Shown here: positions 17,698 to 25,423 of the stretch, in pieces | Position numbering within the stretch: position 1 is the stretch's first letter | Layout of the letters: each line of letters opens with the position of its first letter | Origin: an uncultured Microbacterium sp. | Lineage (GTDB): Bacteria; Actinomycetota; Actinomycetes; Actinomycetales; Microbacteriaceae | Length of the DNA: 35,984 bases | Direction: 5' to 3' | Assembly (NCBI GenBank): GCA_947503655.1 | Contig: CANNEP010000027.1 | Coordinates: 1-35,984 of the forward strand | Notes under the pieces: model-generated | The model's database searches: none | What the model saw: only the letters and a program-made list of their open reading frames with translations | Told to the model about the DNA's origin: nothing | Made by a program: the position numbers and the translations under genes

Positions 17698-17724
17698 CGC
17701 GGCGATCGTCATTCCGTTCTCCTC

Positions 17725-17811
17725 GGTTGCTCCGCTCCCTTGGTTCCGCTCTCGTGGTTCCGTTCTCGTGGTTCCACTCCCTTGGTTCCGCTGTCGTGGT
17801 TCCGAGCTCCT
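17725..17811 (+). repeat. 14-bp tandem repeats with GGTTCC core
   Basis: GGTTCC begins at 17742, 17756, 17770, 17784 and 17798, an exact 14-bp period, with variable filler such as GCTCTCGT or ACTCCCTT. A degenerate copy begins at 17725. The reverse-complement core GGAACC recurs in the 31-bp repeats 150 bp to the right. Confidence 0.85.
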
Positions 17812-17828
17812 CCTGGTGCCGGTCTACA

Positions 17829-17951
17829 GTGTTATGCACGAGCGAATTTTGTTACGCACGAGCGGACGGCCTGAAAGACCCGAAAATGCGGCGTGTCGCG
17901 GGGTTTTGGCGGTTTCAATCGTGCGTAACGAGAACGGCTCGTGCATAACGC
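17829..17951. repeat. Large imperfect palindrome built on GTTAYGCACGA motifs
   Basis: The left arm has GTTATGCACGAGC (17831) and GTTACGCACGAGC (17851). The right arm has the reverse complements TCGTGCGTAAC (17919) and GCTCGTGCATAAC (17938). In both arms the motifs are 20 bp apart. The inner segments (TGAAAGACC..AAAA and its counterpart) also pair imperfectly. The whole could fold into a long hairpin or be a four-site operator or a MITE-like element. Confidence 0.75.
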
Positions 17952-17962
17952 TGAAACGGGAC

Positions 17963-18075
17963 GGAACCACGGGGCTGGGCAACGGCCAGCAACGGAACCA
18001 CGGGGCTGGGCAACGGCCAGCAACGGAACCACGGGGCTGGGCAACGGCGGGCAGCGGAACCACGGGGCTGGGTGG
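17963..18075 (+). repeat. 31-bp tandem repeats (about 3.5 copies)
   Basis: Copies start at 17963, 17994, 18025 and 18056. The unit opens GGAACCACGGGGCTGGG. Copies 1 and 2 are identical, copy 3 differs near its end, and copy 4 is partial. There are no spacers, so this is not a CRISPR array. Confidence 0.9.
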
Positions 18076-18150
18076 CGAGGGCAGGCGCCGCGACCGCGAT
18101 CTTTGCCAATACGTAGCCCTGCCGCTCGGCAGCAACATTCCGGGCAACGC

Positions 18151-18182
18151 AAAAACCCCCAACCAGATGGTCGAGGGTTTTT
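18151..18182 (-). terminator. Former terminator of the interrupted tRNA-Glu
   Basis: AAAAACCC (18151-18158) pairs with GGGTTTTT (18175-18182), with an inner ACC/GGT. It follows the truncated tRNA 3' half on the minus strand, as expected if this is the tRNA's original downstream flank. Confidence 0.6.
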
Positions 18183-18190
18183 GGTTTTGT

Positions 18191-18234
18191 GTGACCCCAG
18201 CGGGATTCGAACCCGCGTTACCGCCGTGAGAGGG
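18191..18234 (-). repeat. attL: 3' half of tRNA-Glu (44-bp att core)
   Basis: Identical to 26895-26938. It runs from the anticodon loop to the discriminator base of the tRNA on the minus strand. It lacks the 5' half, so it is a tRNA remnant and not a gene. The base after the core reads CAC rather than CCA. Confidence 0.92.
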
Positions 18235-18479
18235 GAATCGGCCGCCCTGCAACGGCGTACCCAGCCTGGTTCTGGCCTGTGTTTACAGCGATTTCGCGTG
18301 CGTCGAGTGCGTCGCGACAAGCCTCGTCGCCAGCGTTCGTTGCCAGAATGTTGCCACGTTGCCGCCCTGCGGGGGCGGCTGATTCACGTCGGTGGATTTG
18401 AAACCCCTCTCGCACACTGGCTACGAACCCGCGGTTCTGACCGCGTTTCCAACGCCTCGCTACCCGTGTGTACGGCACC
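18235..18479. other. Left non-coding end of the element
   Basis: Between attL and the stop of the SPFH gene no gene is seen. It holds the candidate arm sites, a repeated GCCGCCCTGC (18241 and 18361) and a small hairpin (CGCGGT 18430-18435 with ACCGCG 18440-18445) that might end the SPFH transcript, although there is no U-run. Confidence 0.6.
18339..18364 (+). promoter_or_regulatory. Candidate integrase arm-type sites, left end
   Basis: GTTGCCA at 18339-18345 and 18350-18356 (11-bp period), with GTTGCCG at 18358-18364. The same GTTGCCA-N4-GTTGCCA array is found near the right end (26802-26819). Confidence 0.5.
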
Positions 18480-19625
18480 TCAGAGACCCATGACTTCCTT
18501 CTTCTTCGCGTCGAACTCATCCTGAGACAGAACCCCAGCGTCGACCAGATCCTTGAGCTTCTTGACCATTTCAATCTGCTCATCCAGAGAAAGACTCGGC
18601 GCGGCCGCACTTGCAGCAACGACCGGAGCGGTTGGCGCCGCGGTCAGCGGGTTGATTGCCTGGGCAAGGTTCATACCGAACAGCATCCCGCCACCATCTC
18701 CGAGACCGTGGTCCTGAACACCCTGCGCAACCTTCTGCTGCGCAGCCACGTTGGAAGTCTGCTGCGAGATCCCCTCGAACGCCGAGAGGTTCATCTTGTT
18801 CGCGGAGTACTGCTTGACTAGTTCCCGTGACTCGGGCGAGAACTCGATGCTCTCGATACCAACCTGGACCACATCAAGCCCGTACCGCGTGATCCAGGAG
18901 CCAAGAGCGGAGTTGTCGTCAGCAATCAGTTCCGCGATTGCCCCGGCCTGCGAGGGCAGCTCAGAGATGCGATGAGTCGCCGAGAGCGAGTTGACGGCGA
19001 CGAGAAATGCCTGCATGAACTCGGAGGAAATCTGCTGACGTGCTTCGGGGCTGTCGAATGCATAGTAGCGCGCGTTCGCGGGGAGGAAGTTCCGGACGAA
19101 CGCGACAGCGTCGACGACCCGAAGGGAGAACGTTCCGAACGCCAAGAGCTCCAGATCGGCTCCGTAGAACCTGTCGTGATAAACCATCGGCCCGCGCGTG
19201 CCGAATTTGAGGCCGCGAATCTCGCGCAGGTTAACGAAAGCGAGATACTTCTGATCCGAGGTCTGACCGCCGTAGCCAAAGCGGTCGACAGTCTGGCTCA
19301 CAATCGAGGCAGTGAATCCGTCACCGGCAAAGATGCTCGGCTGGCCCGCCCGGTACTCGTACCCACCCGCCTGCGTGACAACATCCTCGATGCCAGCCTG
19401 GCTGAAGATGAAGGCCGCGGAGTTCTCGGGGACAAAGATCTTCGAGCCGTTAGAAATGACATCACCCGAGCCCTTGAAGTTCGTCCCACGCCCGTTATTG
19501 GTCTGCTGATAGACGCCCGGAGCGACCACCGTGTACTCATTGAAGTGCCCGGCGGTAATGATGTCCTTCCACTGATCCGCGAAAGTGCCGCCGAGAGCAC
19601 CAGTGAACGCCTGAATGATTCCCAT
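18480..19625 (-). CDS. SPFH-domain protein with C-terminal SHOCT domain (YdjI/'virion core protein' type)
   Basis: A 381-residue protein. The N-terminal two-thirds resembles the SPFH/Band-7 group annotated as YdjI or 'virion core protein': VVAPGVYQQTNNGRG, SNGSKIFVPENSAAFIFSQAGIEDV (near 60-85) and a long alanine/glutamate helix (SRELVKQYSANKMNLSAFEGISQQ, about 283-306). Then come a glycine/alanine linker and a SHOCT motif at the end (DEQIEMVKKLKDLVDAGVLS, about 347-366, then DEFDAKK). No signal peptide or clear membrane helix. SPFH proteins form membrane-bound scaffolds. The ATG has AAGGA 8 nt upstream. It lies 23 nt after the PH-like/zinc-ribbon gene, so the two form an operon. Function on a mobile element is unknown. 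Confidence 0.82.
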   Translation of the reverse strand: MGIIQAFTGALGGTFADQWKDIITAGHFNEYTVVAPGVYQQTNNGRGTNFKGSGDVISNGSKIFVPENSAAFIFSQAGIEDVVTQAGGYEYRAGQPSIFAGDGFTASIVSQTVDRFGYGGQTSDQKYLAFVNLREIRGLKFGTRGPMVYHDRFYGADLELLAFGTFSLRVVDAVAFVRNFLPANARYYAFDSPEARQQISSEFMQAFLVAVNSLSATHRISELPSQAGAIAELIADDNSALGSWITRYGLDVVQVGIESIEFSPESRELVKQYSANKMNLSAFEGISQQTSNVAAQQKVAQGVQDHGLGDGGGMLFGMNLAQAINPLTAAPTAPVVAASAAAPSLSLDEQIEMVKKLKDLVDAGVLSQDEFDAKKKEVMGL

Positions 19626-19648
19626 AGGTGATTCCTTCTACTTTGCGG

Positions 19649-20224
19649 TCACAGTTGCTGCGCAGAGCTGCAGTATTCGCAGGTGATCGTTTGCCCCTGG
19701 ATGCCAGTCACCGGGGCACCGCAACCGCGGCATTTTCCTGCAACCTTCACTGGGGCCTCGGGCTTGGTGCCGAGCTTGGACTTGAATACGCCGAGAGTGT
19801 CCTTCAGGACGCCAGCAACCATCTCTGCACCGGGTAGAGCCATGCCCGTGCTTTGCTGTGCAGGCGCTTCCTCGCCTGTGACAGCCTGGTGGATCTTGGC
19901 AATCCACTCGTTGAGCTTCTTCTTACCGCCCGACTGGAACGCGAATTTCTCCTGACCGTTCAGGAAGTACACCTCTAGCAGATCCGTACCGTTCGTGGCT
20001 TTGCCGATCACCGCCTGCGCTTGCTGGTTGTAGACCTTGATCTGGTTCACTGGAAACGTTAGGACGCCCTTAGAGTTACCGAACATGCCCTTCTTGAACA
20101 GCACGAGGTTCAGGTTTGTGAGCATCAGTTCGTCCGTGTATGCCGACCAGAAGCCGCCGTGCATGACACTCTCGTCCTTGAGGAGCACCACCTCATTCGG
20201 CTGCAAGTTGTACTTAGCCGCCAT
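19649..20224 (-). CDS. PH/GRAM-like protein with C-terminal zinc ribbon
   Basis: A 191-residue protein, first gene of the SPFH operon. Residues about 5-115 have the pattern of a bacterial PH/GRAM-like beta domain (NEVVLLKDESVMHGG, DELMLTNLNLVLFKKG, GVLTFPVNQIKVYN, KKLNEWIAKIHQAV), a fold often used for lipid or protein binding. A linker leads to a compact zinc ribbon with C165, C168, C182 and C185 (CRGCG and CEYC). The zinc ribbon resembles those that accompany YdjI-type SPFH proteins. The ATG at 20224 follows GGGGG; a TAAGAT -10 box lies about 37 nt upstream. Domain calls are by eye; the biochemical role is not known. Confidence 0.72.
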   Translation of the reverse strand: MAAKYNLQPNEVVLLKDESVMHGGFWSAYTDELMLTNLNLVLFKKGMFGNSKGVLTFPVNQIKVYNQQAQAVIGKATNGTDLLEVYFLNGQEKFAFQSGGKKKLNEWIAKIHQAVTGEEAPAQQSTGMALPGAEMVAGVLKDTLGVFKSKLGTKPEAPVKVAGKCRGCGAPVTGIQGQTITCEYCSSAQQL

Positions 20225-20574
20225 GGAACCCCCGCTTTCATCCCCAATGTAGAGATTTTCATCTTACTGCCTGCCCTGTCCTTACCCACAGCAGCCCTGG
20301 GAGCGATGCGGGTGACGGCAGCGGTCCGGGCTTCATGTGCTGGTTCTACCGCGCCAGGCGCGCCGGTGCGCAAACACACGAGTCATCGACGCCGCACCGA
20401 CAGACCCTCGAACCTCCCGCAGCTCAACAGCCTCCGGGCGAGTTGCCCGCGATGCTGCCACCCGCAACACAGCTCTCAAACGCTCAGACTGCCGGACGAC
20501 CTCTGACCTCGGCTCCGACTCTCCTGAATGGACGTATGCTACGATTACAGCAGACATCTTAGATTGGAGTCGAG
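20225..20574. other. Divergent intergenic region with candidate oriT
   Basis: This 350-bp stretch separates the divergently read cargo operon and relaxase gene. No gene is seen. It has a TAAGAT -10 for the cargo operon (20261-20266, minus), TATGCT (20535-20540) for the relaxase, a GC-rich palindrome CGCGCC-A-GGCGCG (20350-20362) and a copy of ATCTTAGATT (20556-20565). MobF relaxases usually have their oriT just upstream, so oriT is expected here, but no known nic site was recognised. Confidence 0.5.
20261..20266 (-). promoter_or_regulatory. -10 box (TAAGAT) of the PH/zinc-ribbon-SPFH operon
   Basis: TAAGAT on the minus strand, about 37 nt before the ATG at 20224, leaving a ~30-nt leader that carries GGGGG. 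No convincing -35 was seen. Confidence 0.4.
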
Positions 20575-23500
20575 ATGCATGGCGGTGTGGTTCTGTTCCG
20601 GGGCACCGGAGCCGATGCCATGCGCTATGTCGAGTCCGACCGCTCCCGCGCGGACGACTACTACCTGGGCGACGCCACCGGCATCTCTTACGCCGTGCTC
20701 GACGCGTCCGGTGAGGCGATCGTCCGTCCACTCAGCGCTGAGGACTATGCGGGCTGGGTGGATTGGATCAACCCCGACACCGGCGAACGAATGGGCAGGC
20801 CACGGCTTGCGGGATCGGATCGTCAAGGCTCGCCCCGGTTCGCAGAGATGGTCATCAATACCCCGAAGTCGCTCTCCATCGCCGCTGCTCTCCACCCCGA
20901 AGTGTCCGGAGCCTTGGACGTAGCGCAGCAAGGCGCACTTTCGGAGATTCAACGGTGGCTCGCTCAGCACTCCGTGACGCGTGTCGGGCCGCGCGGGAAG
21001 CAGGAGGTCGTACCAATCGAGCACATGCAAGTCGTTGGGATCAGGCACCTCACTTCCCGTTCGGGTGACCCGCACCGGCACATCCATATGCAGGTCGGCA
21101 CCAGGGTATGGGTGGCAGGCAAATGGCGGGCTTTGGACACGGCGGCGATATTCAAGCAGCAGGGCACGATCCGTGCACTCGGGGCCGCCGTGATCGCTGC
21201 CAGCCCTGACCTTGCGGCGGTGCTCGACAGGCATGGCCTCACCCTCGACCCGGTAACGGGAGAGGTAACGGAGCTGGAGCCATTCAACGCGCTGATGAGC
21301 AAGCGCGGCGCACAGGTACGGAAGAACCTGGAACGGTTCGAAGCCGAATGGGAAGCGGCGCATCCGGGCGAGACGATGGGGCCGGTGGTGTCGTCGCGGT
21401 TGACAGCGAAGGCGTGGGTGTTCGAGCGGCCCGCGAAGAAGCCGACGACGACGCGGGAAGAGGCTGAATGGCTGACCGAGCTACGAGAGGCCGGCTACGA
21501 CCCCGAAACCCTCACCCGCAAACTCGTCAGCGCGCCGGCGCAATCCGACGAGCTATCGGTGCAGAAGATTGCGTCGCGCGCTCTGGATCGCTGCGCCGCC
21601 GGATCGTCGGCGTGGACGCACCACGACGTGCAGGAGCACGCAACCCGCATCATCACCGAACACGGCGTGCGCGCTACCCGCGAAGAGTTGCGTGAGCTGG
21701 TCGCACTCTCAACGGCGCTCGCACTCGAGGACTGCTTTTCGATCCTCCCAACTGGCGCACCCGCACCGGAGCATGTGGCGCATCTCACATCGCTGCGTGT
21801 GGTGCAGGTCGAAACCGAACTGCGCGACCTGCTCACCGCCCGCACGCCGGAGAAGAAGCAGCGCTATCGTGACGTGTCGCAGGTTGCAAAGCGGCTCGGG
21901 CAGCAACTCGACACAGGCCAACTCGACGCGGCCGCAGCAGTCGCATCCTCCGACCCGCTCGTGATCGTGGAGGGCGCGGCCGGGGCAGGGAAGACCACGA
22001 TGCTCGCCACGGCAATCGCCGCCGCGAACGATCAAGGCCGACGCGTGCGAGTCGTCGCGCCCACCAAGCGCGCCGCCGACGTTGCACACCAGGAACTCGG
22101 CGTGCCCGCAACATCAGTTGCCGCTCTCGTGCACGCGCATGGCTATCGGTGGAACGAGGACGGCGTATGGACGCGACTCACGCCGGGCGCGACTGATCCG
22201 GCCACAGGCGCAATATTCACCGGCCCGCCGCCCGGTACTGTGTTGCGGCGCGGGGATCGGATCGTCGTCGACGAGGCCGGGATGCTCGACCAAGACGCAG
22301 CCCTCGCACTGTTCACTGTTGCAGCGGAAGCGGGTGCAACGGTCGCGCTCATCGGCGACCGCGCGCAACTCGCCGCTGTCGGTCGCGGCGGCGTCCTCGA
22401 CATGGCCGCGCAGATTCGCGGTCGCACCTTCGACATGGCCAAGGTGCACCGCTTCACCGACCCCGACTACGCCGACCTCACCGTGCGAATGCGTGACCGC
22501 CGCGACCCCGGGGATGTGTTCGACCAGCTCGACCAGCTCGGCCTCATCCGCCAGCACACGGACAGTGACGATCTGCGAGAGAACATCGCGCAGAACGCCA
22601 GCGACGGCGCGACAGTCACCGTCGCGGGCAACGAGGATGCGGTAGGTCTGAATGAGCGCATCCGGGAGGAACGAATCGCTCGCGGCCTGGTCGATGACGC
22701 CACCACGACAGCAGGCAGTGATGGACTGAGCGTCGGTGCGGGCGATCTGATTCAGACCCGCCGTAACGACACCGCACTGGGTGTGGCGAACCGGCAGCAG
22801 TGGATCGTACAACGAGTCGAACCGGACGGCTCGCTCTGGGCGCGCGACGCCCACGACGAGCGCAAGCGGGAGCACACGCGGCACCTTCCCGCCGACTACA
22901 TCCGCGAGCACACGCACCTGTCCTATGCCGCGACCGCATATGGCGTGCAAGGCGTGACCGCCTCCGCTTCGCACACGATCCTCTCCGATGGCATCAATGG
23001 TGCGGCGCTGTATGTCGGCATGACGAGGGGCAGGGGCGAGAACGCCCTGCACGTTATCGCGGAGAGCCGTGCCGAGGCGCGGGCGCAGTTCATCGACGCG
23101 ATGGAACGCGATAACGCCGACCGCGGCCTCATAAATGCGACAGAGCGCGCAGCGGAGGCCGTGCGAGGCCTCGTTGACGACGGCCCGGTGAAACTCGTGA
23201 ACACCCGCATCGCGCAACTCCTCCAGGATGCGGAGAAAGCCGAGCGACGCGCCGCGTGGTGGGAGCGCGTCGGTGCGCGTCTCGACCAGCAGCACGAACA
23301 CCACCAAGCAGAGAAGGACAACCACGAAGCAGTGATCCAGTCCTCGACAGAGACGGCAGTTCGAGTGCGCGCCGAGGCGCAGGAACCACTCACGGTGGCC
23401 GCCACACAGGAAGGCACCTCGCACCTGGCCGCGCTCGACCAAGAGACAACCACACAGACAAAGCTCAACATGGCAGGGAGATTCGGGAGACGCGCCGCAC

Positions 23501-24033
23501 GCAAAGACCACCAGGCAGCGACCGCACTCGCAGGAAAGAGCCGTGCCCGCATCGCAGACCATTGGGGCACAACGCCTCACGACGCCGACACGCTCACCGG
23601 CTGGGCCTCGCGCGCCGCAGAACGGCTCGCCGCCCACGACTCGCGCGTGATCGAGGCCGGACAGCGCACCGAAGCCGCCCGCGCTGCCAGGGAGGAGATG
23701 GACAAGCGACACCGCAGTGAACGCCGCGCCCTCCACGCGGACATCTTCGGAGCCGAACGAGTACGGCGCGACCCGCTGCGCTACGAGTTCACACACCCCG
23801 ACCGAGAAACCGCCAAAGCCAACCATGCCGCCGCGATCGCACGACAGGAAGCAGCCGCTTTGCGAGGCATGTCCGTGCAGGACGCGGTTGCTCGAATCAC
23901 AGCGCAGCGCGAGGGCGCAGAGCAAGCACGACTCGCCCGAGAGTCCCGCGCGCGCAAGCTCCACGCTTCCCACGATCCGCTCAGCGAGAGTCATCGTCGC
24001 ACCGGCCCGCACAACGACGTGCCAAGGCTGTAG
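20575..24033 (+). CDS. MobF family relaxase with SF1 helicase domain (TrwC/TraI type)
   Basis: An 1152-residue conjugative relaxase. It nicks one strand at oriT, stays covalently attached through a tyrosine, and unwinds the DNA for transfer. The N-terminal part shows the tyrosine pair YY (29-30) and the metal-binding three-histidine motif HRHIH (167, 169, 171). The helicase part has Walker A GAAGAGKTT (about 466-474), Walker B VVDEAGMLD (about 563-571) and the C-terminal motif YVGMTRGRGEN (about 812-822). A long basic, helical C-terminal tail follows (about 850-1152). The ATG has TTGGAG upstream. With no coupling protein or secretion genes visible, the element would need a helper system. Confidence 0.92.
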   Translation: MHGGVVLFRGTGADAMRYVESDRSRADDYYLGDATGISYAVLDASGEAIVRPLSAEDYAGWVDWINPDTGERMGRPRLAGSDRQGSPRFAEMVINTPKSLSIAAALHPEVSGALDVAQQGALSEIQRWLAQHSVTRVGPRGKQEVVPIEHMQVVGIRHLTSRSGDPHRHIHMQVGTRVWVAGKWRALDTAAIFKQQGTIRALGAAVIAASPDLAAVLDRHGLTLDPVTGEVTELEPFNALMSKRGAQVRKNLERFEAEWEAAHPGETMGPVVSSRLTAKAWVFERPAKKPTTTREEAEWLTELREAGYDPETLTRKLVSAPAQSDELSVQKIASRALDRCAAGSSAWTHHDVQEHATRIITEHGVRATREELRELVALSTALALEDCFSILPTGAPAPEHVAHLTSLRVVQVETELRDLLTARTPEKKQRYRDVSQVAKRLGQQLDTGQLDAAAAVASSDPLVIVEGAAGAGKTTMLATAIAAANDQGRRVRVVAPTKRAADVAHQELGVPATSVAALVHAHGYRWNEDGVWTRLTPGATDPATGAIFTGPPPGTVLRRGDRIVVDEAGMLDQDAALALFTVAAEAGATVALIGDRAQLAAVGRGGVLDMAAQIRGRTFDMAKVHRFTDPDYADLTVRMRDRRDPGDVFDQLDQLGLIRQHTDSDDLRENIAQNASDGATVTVAGNEDAVGLNERIREERIARGLVDDATTTAGSDGLSVGAGDLIQTRRNDTALGVANRQQWIVQRVEPDGSLWARDAHDERKREHTRHLPADYIREHTHLSYAATAYGVQGVTASASHTILSDGINGAALYVGMTRGRGENALHVIAESRAEARAQFIDAMERDNADRGLINATERAAEAVRGLVDDGPVKLVNTRIAQLLQDAEKAERRAAWWERVGARLDQQHEHHQAEKDNHEAVIQSSTETAVRVRAEAQEPLTVAATQEGTSHLAALDQETTTQTKLNMAGRFGRRAARKDHQAATALAGKSRARIADHWGTTPHDADTLTGWASRAAERLAAHDSRVIEAGQRTEAARAAREEMDKRHRSERRALHADIFGAERVRRDPLRYEFTHPDRETAKANHAAAIARQEAAALRGMSVQDAVARITAQREGAEQARLARESRARKLHASHDPLSESHRRTGPHNDVPRL

Positions 24034-24065
24034 CGAACTTTCCCCCGAACATCAGGCCTCAGCGG

Positions 24066-24071
24066 TAGACT
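24066..24071 (+). promoter_or_regulatory. -10 box (TAGACT) of leaderless antitoxin-toxin operon
   Basis: TAGACT, 6 nt, then the antitoxin ATG at 24078. There is no Shine-Dalgarno sequence, so leaderless expression is likely. Confidence 0.5.
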
Positions 24072-24077
24072 TTGGGC

Positions 24078-24317
24078 ATGACGCCAAAGCTCGCAGACTA
24101 CATCGCAGAGGGTCGAACCCTCTCTGCCGATGAGCGCGAGATTGCTGCGCTCGCGCTCCAGCAGATCAGTGGCACGGAGCAGGCAGAAGTCGATGCCGCA
24201 TGGGATGAAGAGATCGACCTTCGGGTGGATGAGATTCTGACCGGCAAGGTCGAACTTGTTGACGGCGAAGAGACCCGACGCATGGCGCGAGCAATGCTGG
24301 CGGCTCGCCGCAAGTGA
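24078..24317 (+). CDS. Antitoxin of a ParE/RelE-type module (addiction module component family)
   Basis: A 79-residue acidic protein with the pattern of the short 'putative addiction module component' antitoxins: a helical N-terminus (LADYIAEGRTLSADEREIAALALQQ), then a segment W-D-E-E-I-D-L-R-V-D-E-I-L-T-G-K-V-E-L-V-D-G-E-E that in the family precedes the toxin-binding tail. The ATG at 24078 was chosen over an in-frame TTG two codons earlier because of the TAGACT-N6 spacing. The stop overlaps the toxin GTG by 4 nt. It would neutralise the downstream toxin and probably repress its own promoter. Confidence 0.8.
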   Translation: MTPKLADYIAEGRTLSADEREIAALALQQISGTEQAEVDAAWDEEIDLRVDEILTGKVELVDGEETRRMARAMLAARRK

Positions 24318-24637
24318 GTGCGCTGCCCTGGCGCGAGCATCCGGCGGCTCGCGAGGAGTATCTGGACGCCCTCGCCTGGTATGACGACCAGGAGGCAGGA
24401 CTCGGCGACCGCCTGGGTGATGACCTCGACAACGGAGTGGATTTCATCAGGGAGTGGCCGGATTCCGCGCCGCTCTATCGTGGCCGCCAGCGCAACCCTC
24501 GTCTTCGTCGCAAGGGCACCGACGTGTTCCCCTACGGCATCATCTATTTCGTTCGAGACGATGAGGTCATCATTGTCGCGTACGCGCACGAGCGCCGCCG
24601 CCCTGGATACTGGCGGCAGCGACTCGAAGACCTCTGA
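24314..24637 (+). CDS. ParE/RelE superfamily toxin
   Basis: A 107-residue basic protein of the RelE/ParE fold. It has the helical N-terminus (AAREEYLDALAWYDDQ), an arginine-rich middle (RGRQRNPRLRRK) and the family's C-terminal strand pattern FPYGIIYFVRDDEVIIVAYAHERRRPGYW, close to ParE-like toxins (gyrase poisons) more than to RelE mRNA cleavers, though the target cannot be told from sequence. GTG start overlapping the antitoxin stop (GTGA) shows coupled translation. On an integrative element such a pair would favour retention. Confidence 0.85.
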   Translation: MSALPWREHPAAREEYLDALAWYDDQEAGLGDRLGDDLDNGVDFIREWPDSAPLYRGRQRNPRLRRKGTDVFPYGIIYFVRDDEVIIVAYAHERRRPGYWRQRLEDL

Positions 24638-24654
24638 GCAGCCCGCGCAGCGAG

Positions 24655-25359
24655 CTATCCCCGACGGCCGGGAGGCAGCAGCCCGCGAGCGCGGGTGCGG
24701 ACGAGCCAGCCCTGCGCGGTGGCGTGAGCGACATCGTTGATCTTCGCCATGGTGACTGCCGGAGCTTCGTCTCCCTGTGACGCGAGCTTGCCGTACTGGA
24801 GCGCGACGAGTTCGTAGAAGTCCGGTGTCTGCTTCGGGTTCCCGAGCGGTTTGAGGAGATCGCGCTCGCTGATCTTCCGGCCAGACGGCAGCACGATCTT
24901 TCCGCCCGTGATCGTCACCGTCCGCTTCATGGCGAACAGCCGCTCGTTGATCGCGGCCTCAATCCGAGCGGTCGGCAGCGCACGAAGGTCTTGACTGGAG
25001 ATGGGATCGCCCGGTCGCCACGGAAGGTACACGACGCCGGTGATCTTCACTTCCTCCGGCACGGCGAACTGCTGACGCTGGAGCCGAATGAACACGCGAG
25101 TCGCGGTCGCCGCGTGCTCGATGTAACGCCAGCGACCGTCGATCGTCTCGTTTTGCTCCGAGTCGAGCTGCGCCTGCCGATCCTCGGCAGTCACGATCTG
25201 ATCGTTATAGCCGAGCGCTTCATCAAGGAGCGCGCTCGCATCCTCCGCCCCCTCCCCCGGAAATCGGTCGGGCAGATGCCACCCTTCGGGCAGATCATCC
25301 TGCACGAGCAGTCCGTCATAGGACTGGTCGCCGGGGCGATGACCGGAGGATGTGGGCAT
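24655..25359 (-). CDS. Hypothetical protein with C-terminal HTH-like segment
   Basis: A 234-residue protein not recognised as a named family. The C-terminal part (FYELVALQYGKLASQG, then TMAKINDVAHATAQGWL near residues 204-220, ending RGLLPPGRRG) has the look of a helix-turn-helix in hypothetical proteins of actinobacterial mobile elements. The middle contains predicted strands (VPEEVKITGVVYLPW). The ATG (25357-25359) is divergent from the excisionase gene with ~120 bp between, so it may be the element's regulator, but this is position-based inference. Confidence 0.55.
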   Translation of the reverse strand: MPTSSGHRPGDQSYDGLLVQDDLPEGWHLPDRFPGEGAEDASALLDEALGYNDQIVTAEDRQAQLDSEQNETIDGRWRYIEHAATATRVFIRLQRQQFAVPEEVKITGVVYLPWRPGDPISSQDLRALPTARIEAAINERLFAMKRTVTITGGKIVLPSGRKISERDLLKPLGNPKQTPDFYELVALQYGKLASQGDEAPAVTMAKINDVAHATAQGWLVRTRARGLLPPGRRG

Positions 25360-25423
25360 GTCCCGATTCTAGCGAGCAACACGAGCAACTAAAACACTTG
25401 CTGTTATCGGCGTGTTGTGATCT

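Larger units (their letters stand above)
17698..18190. other. Non-coding repeat-rich stretch left of the integrated element
   Basis: No credible gene is seen in ~490 bp. It holds, in order, 14-bp tandem repeats (17742-17811), a ~120-bp imperfect palindrome (17829-17951), 31-bp tandem repeats (17963-18075) and a terminator (18151-18182) that belonged to the interrupted tRNA-Glu. Confidence 0.8.

Noticed and set aside
17963..18075. Possible CRISPR array (regular 31-bp repeats)
   Set aside because: The repeats are directly abutting with no variable spacers, only ~3.5 copies, and no cas genes are near.
18191..18234. Second tRNA-Glu gene
   Set aside because: Only the 3' half from the anticodon loop onward is present; it cannot fold as a tRNA and is the att duplicate.
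22114..24012. Long minus-strand frame (632 codons) opposite the relaxase gene
   Set aside because: It is the antisense shadow of a clear MobF/helicase gene in high-GC DNA; it has no domain motifs and low-complexity composition.
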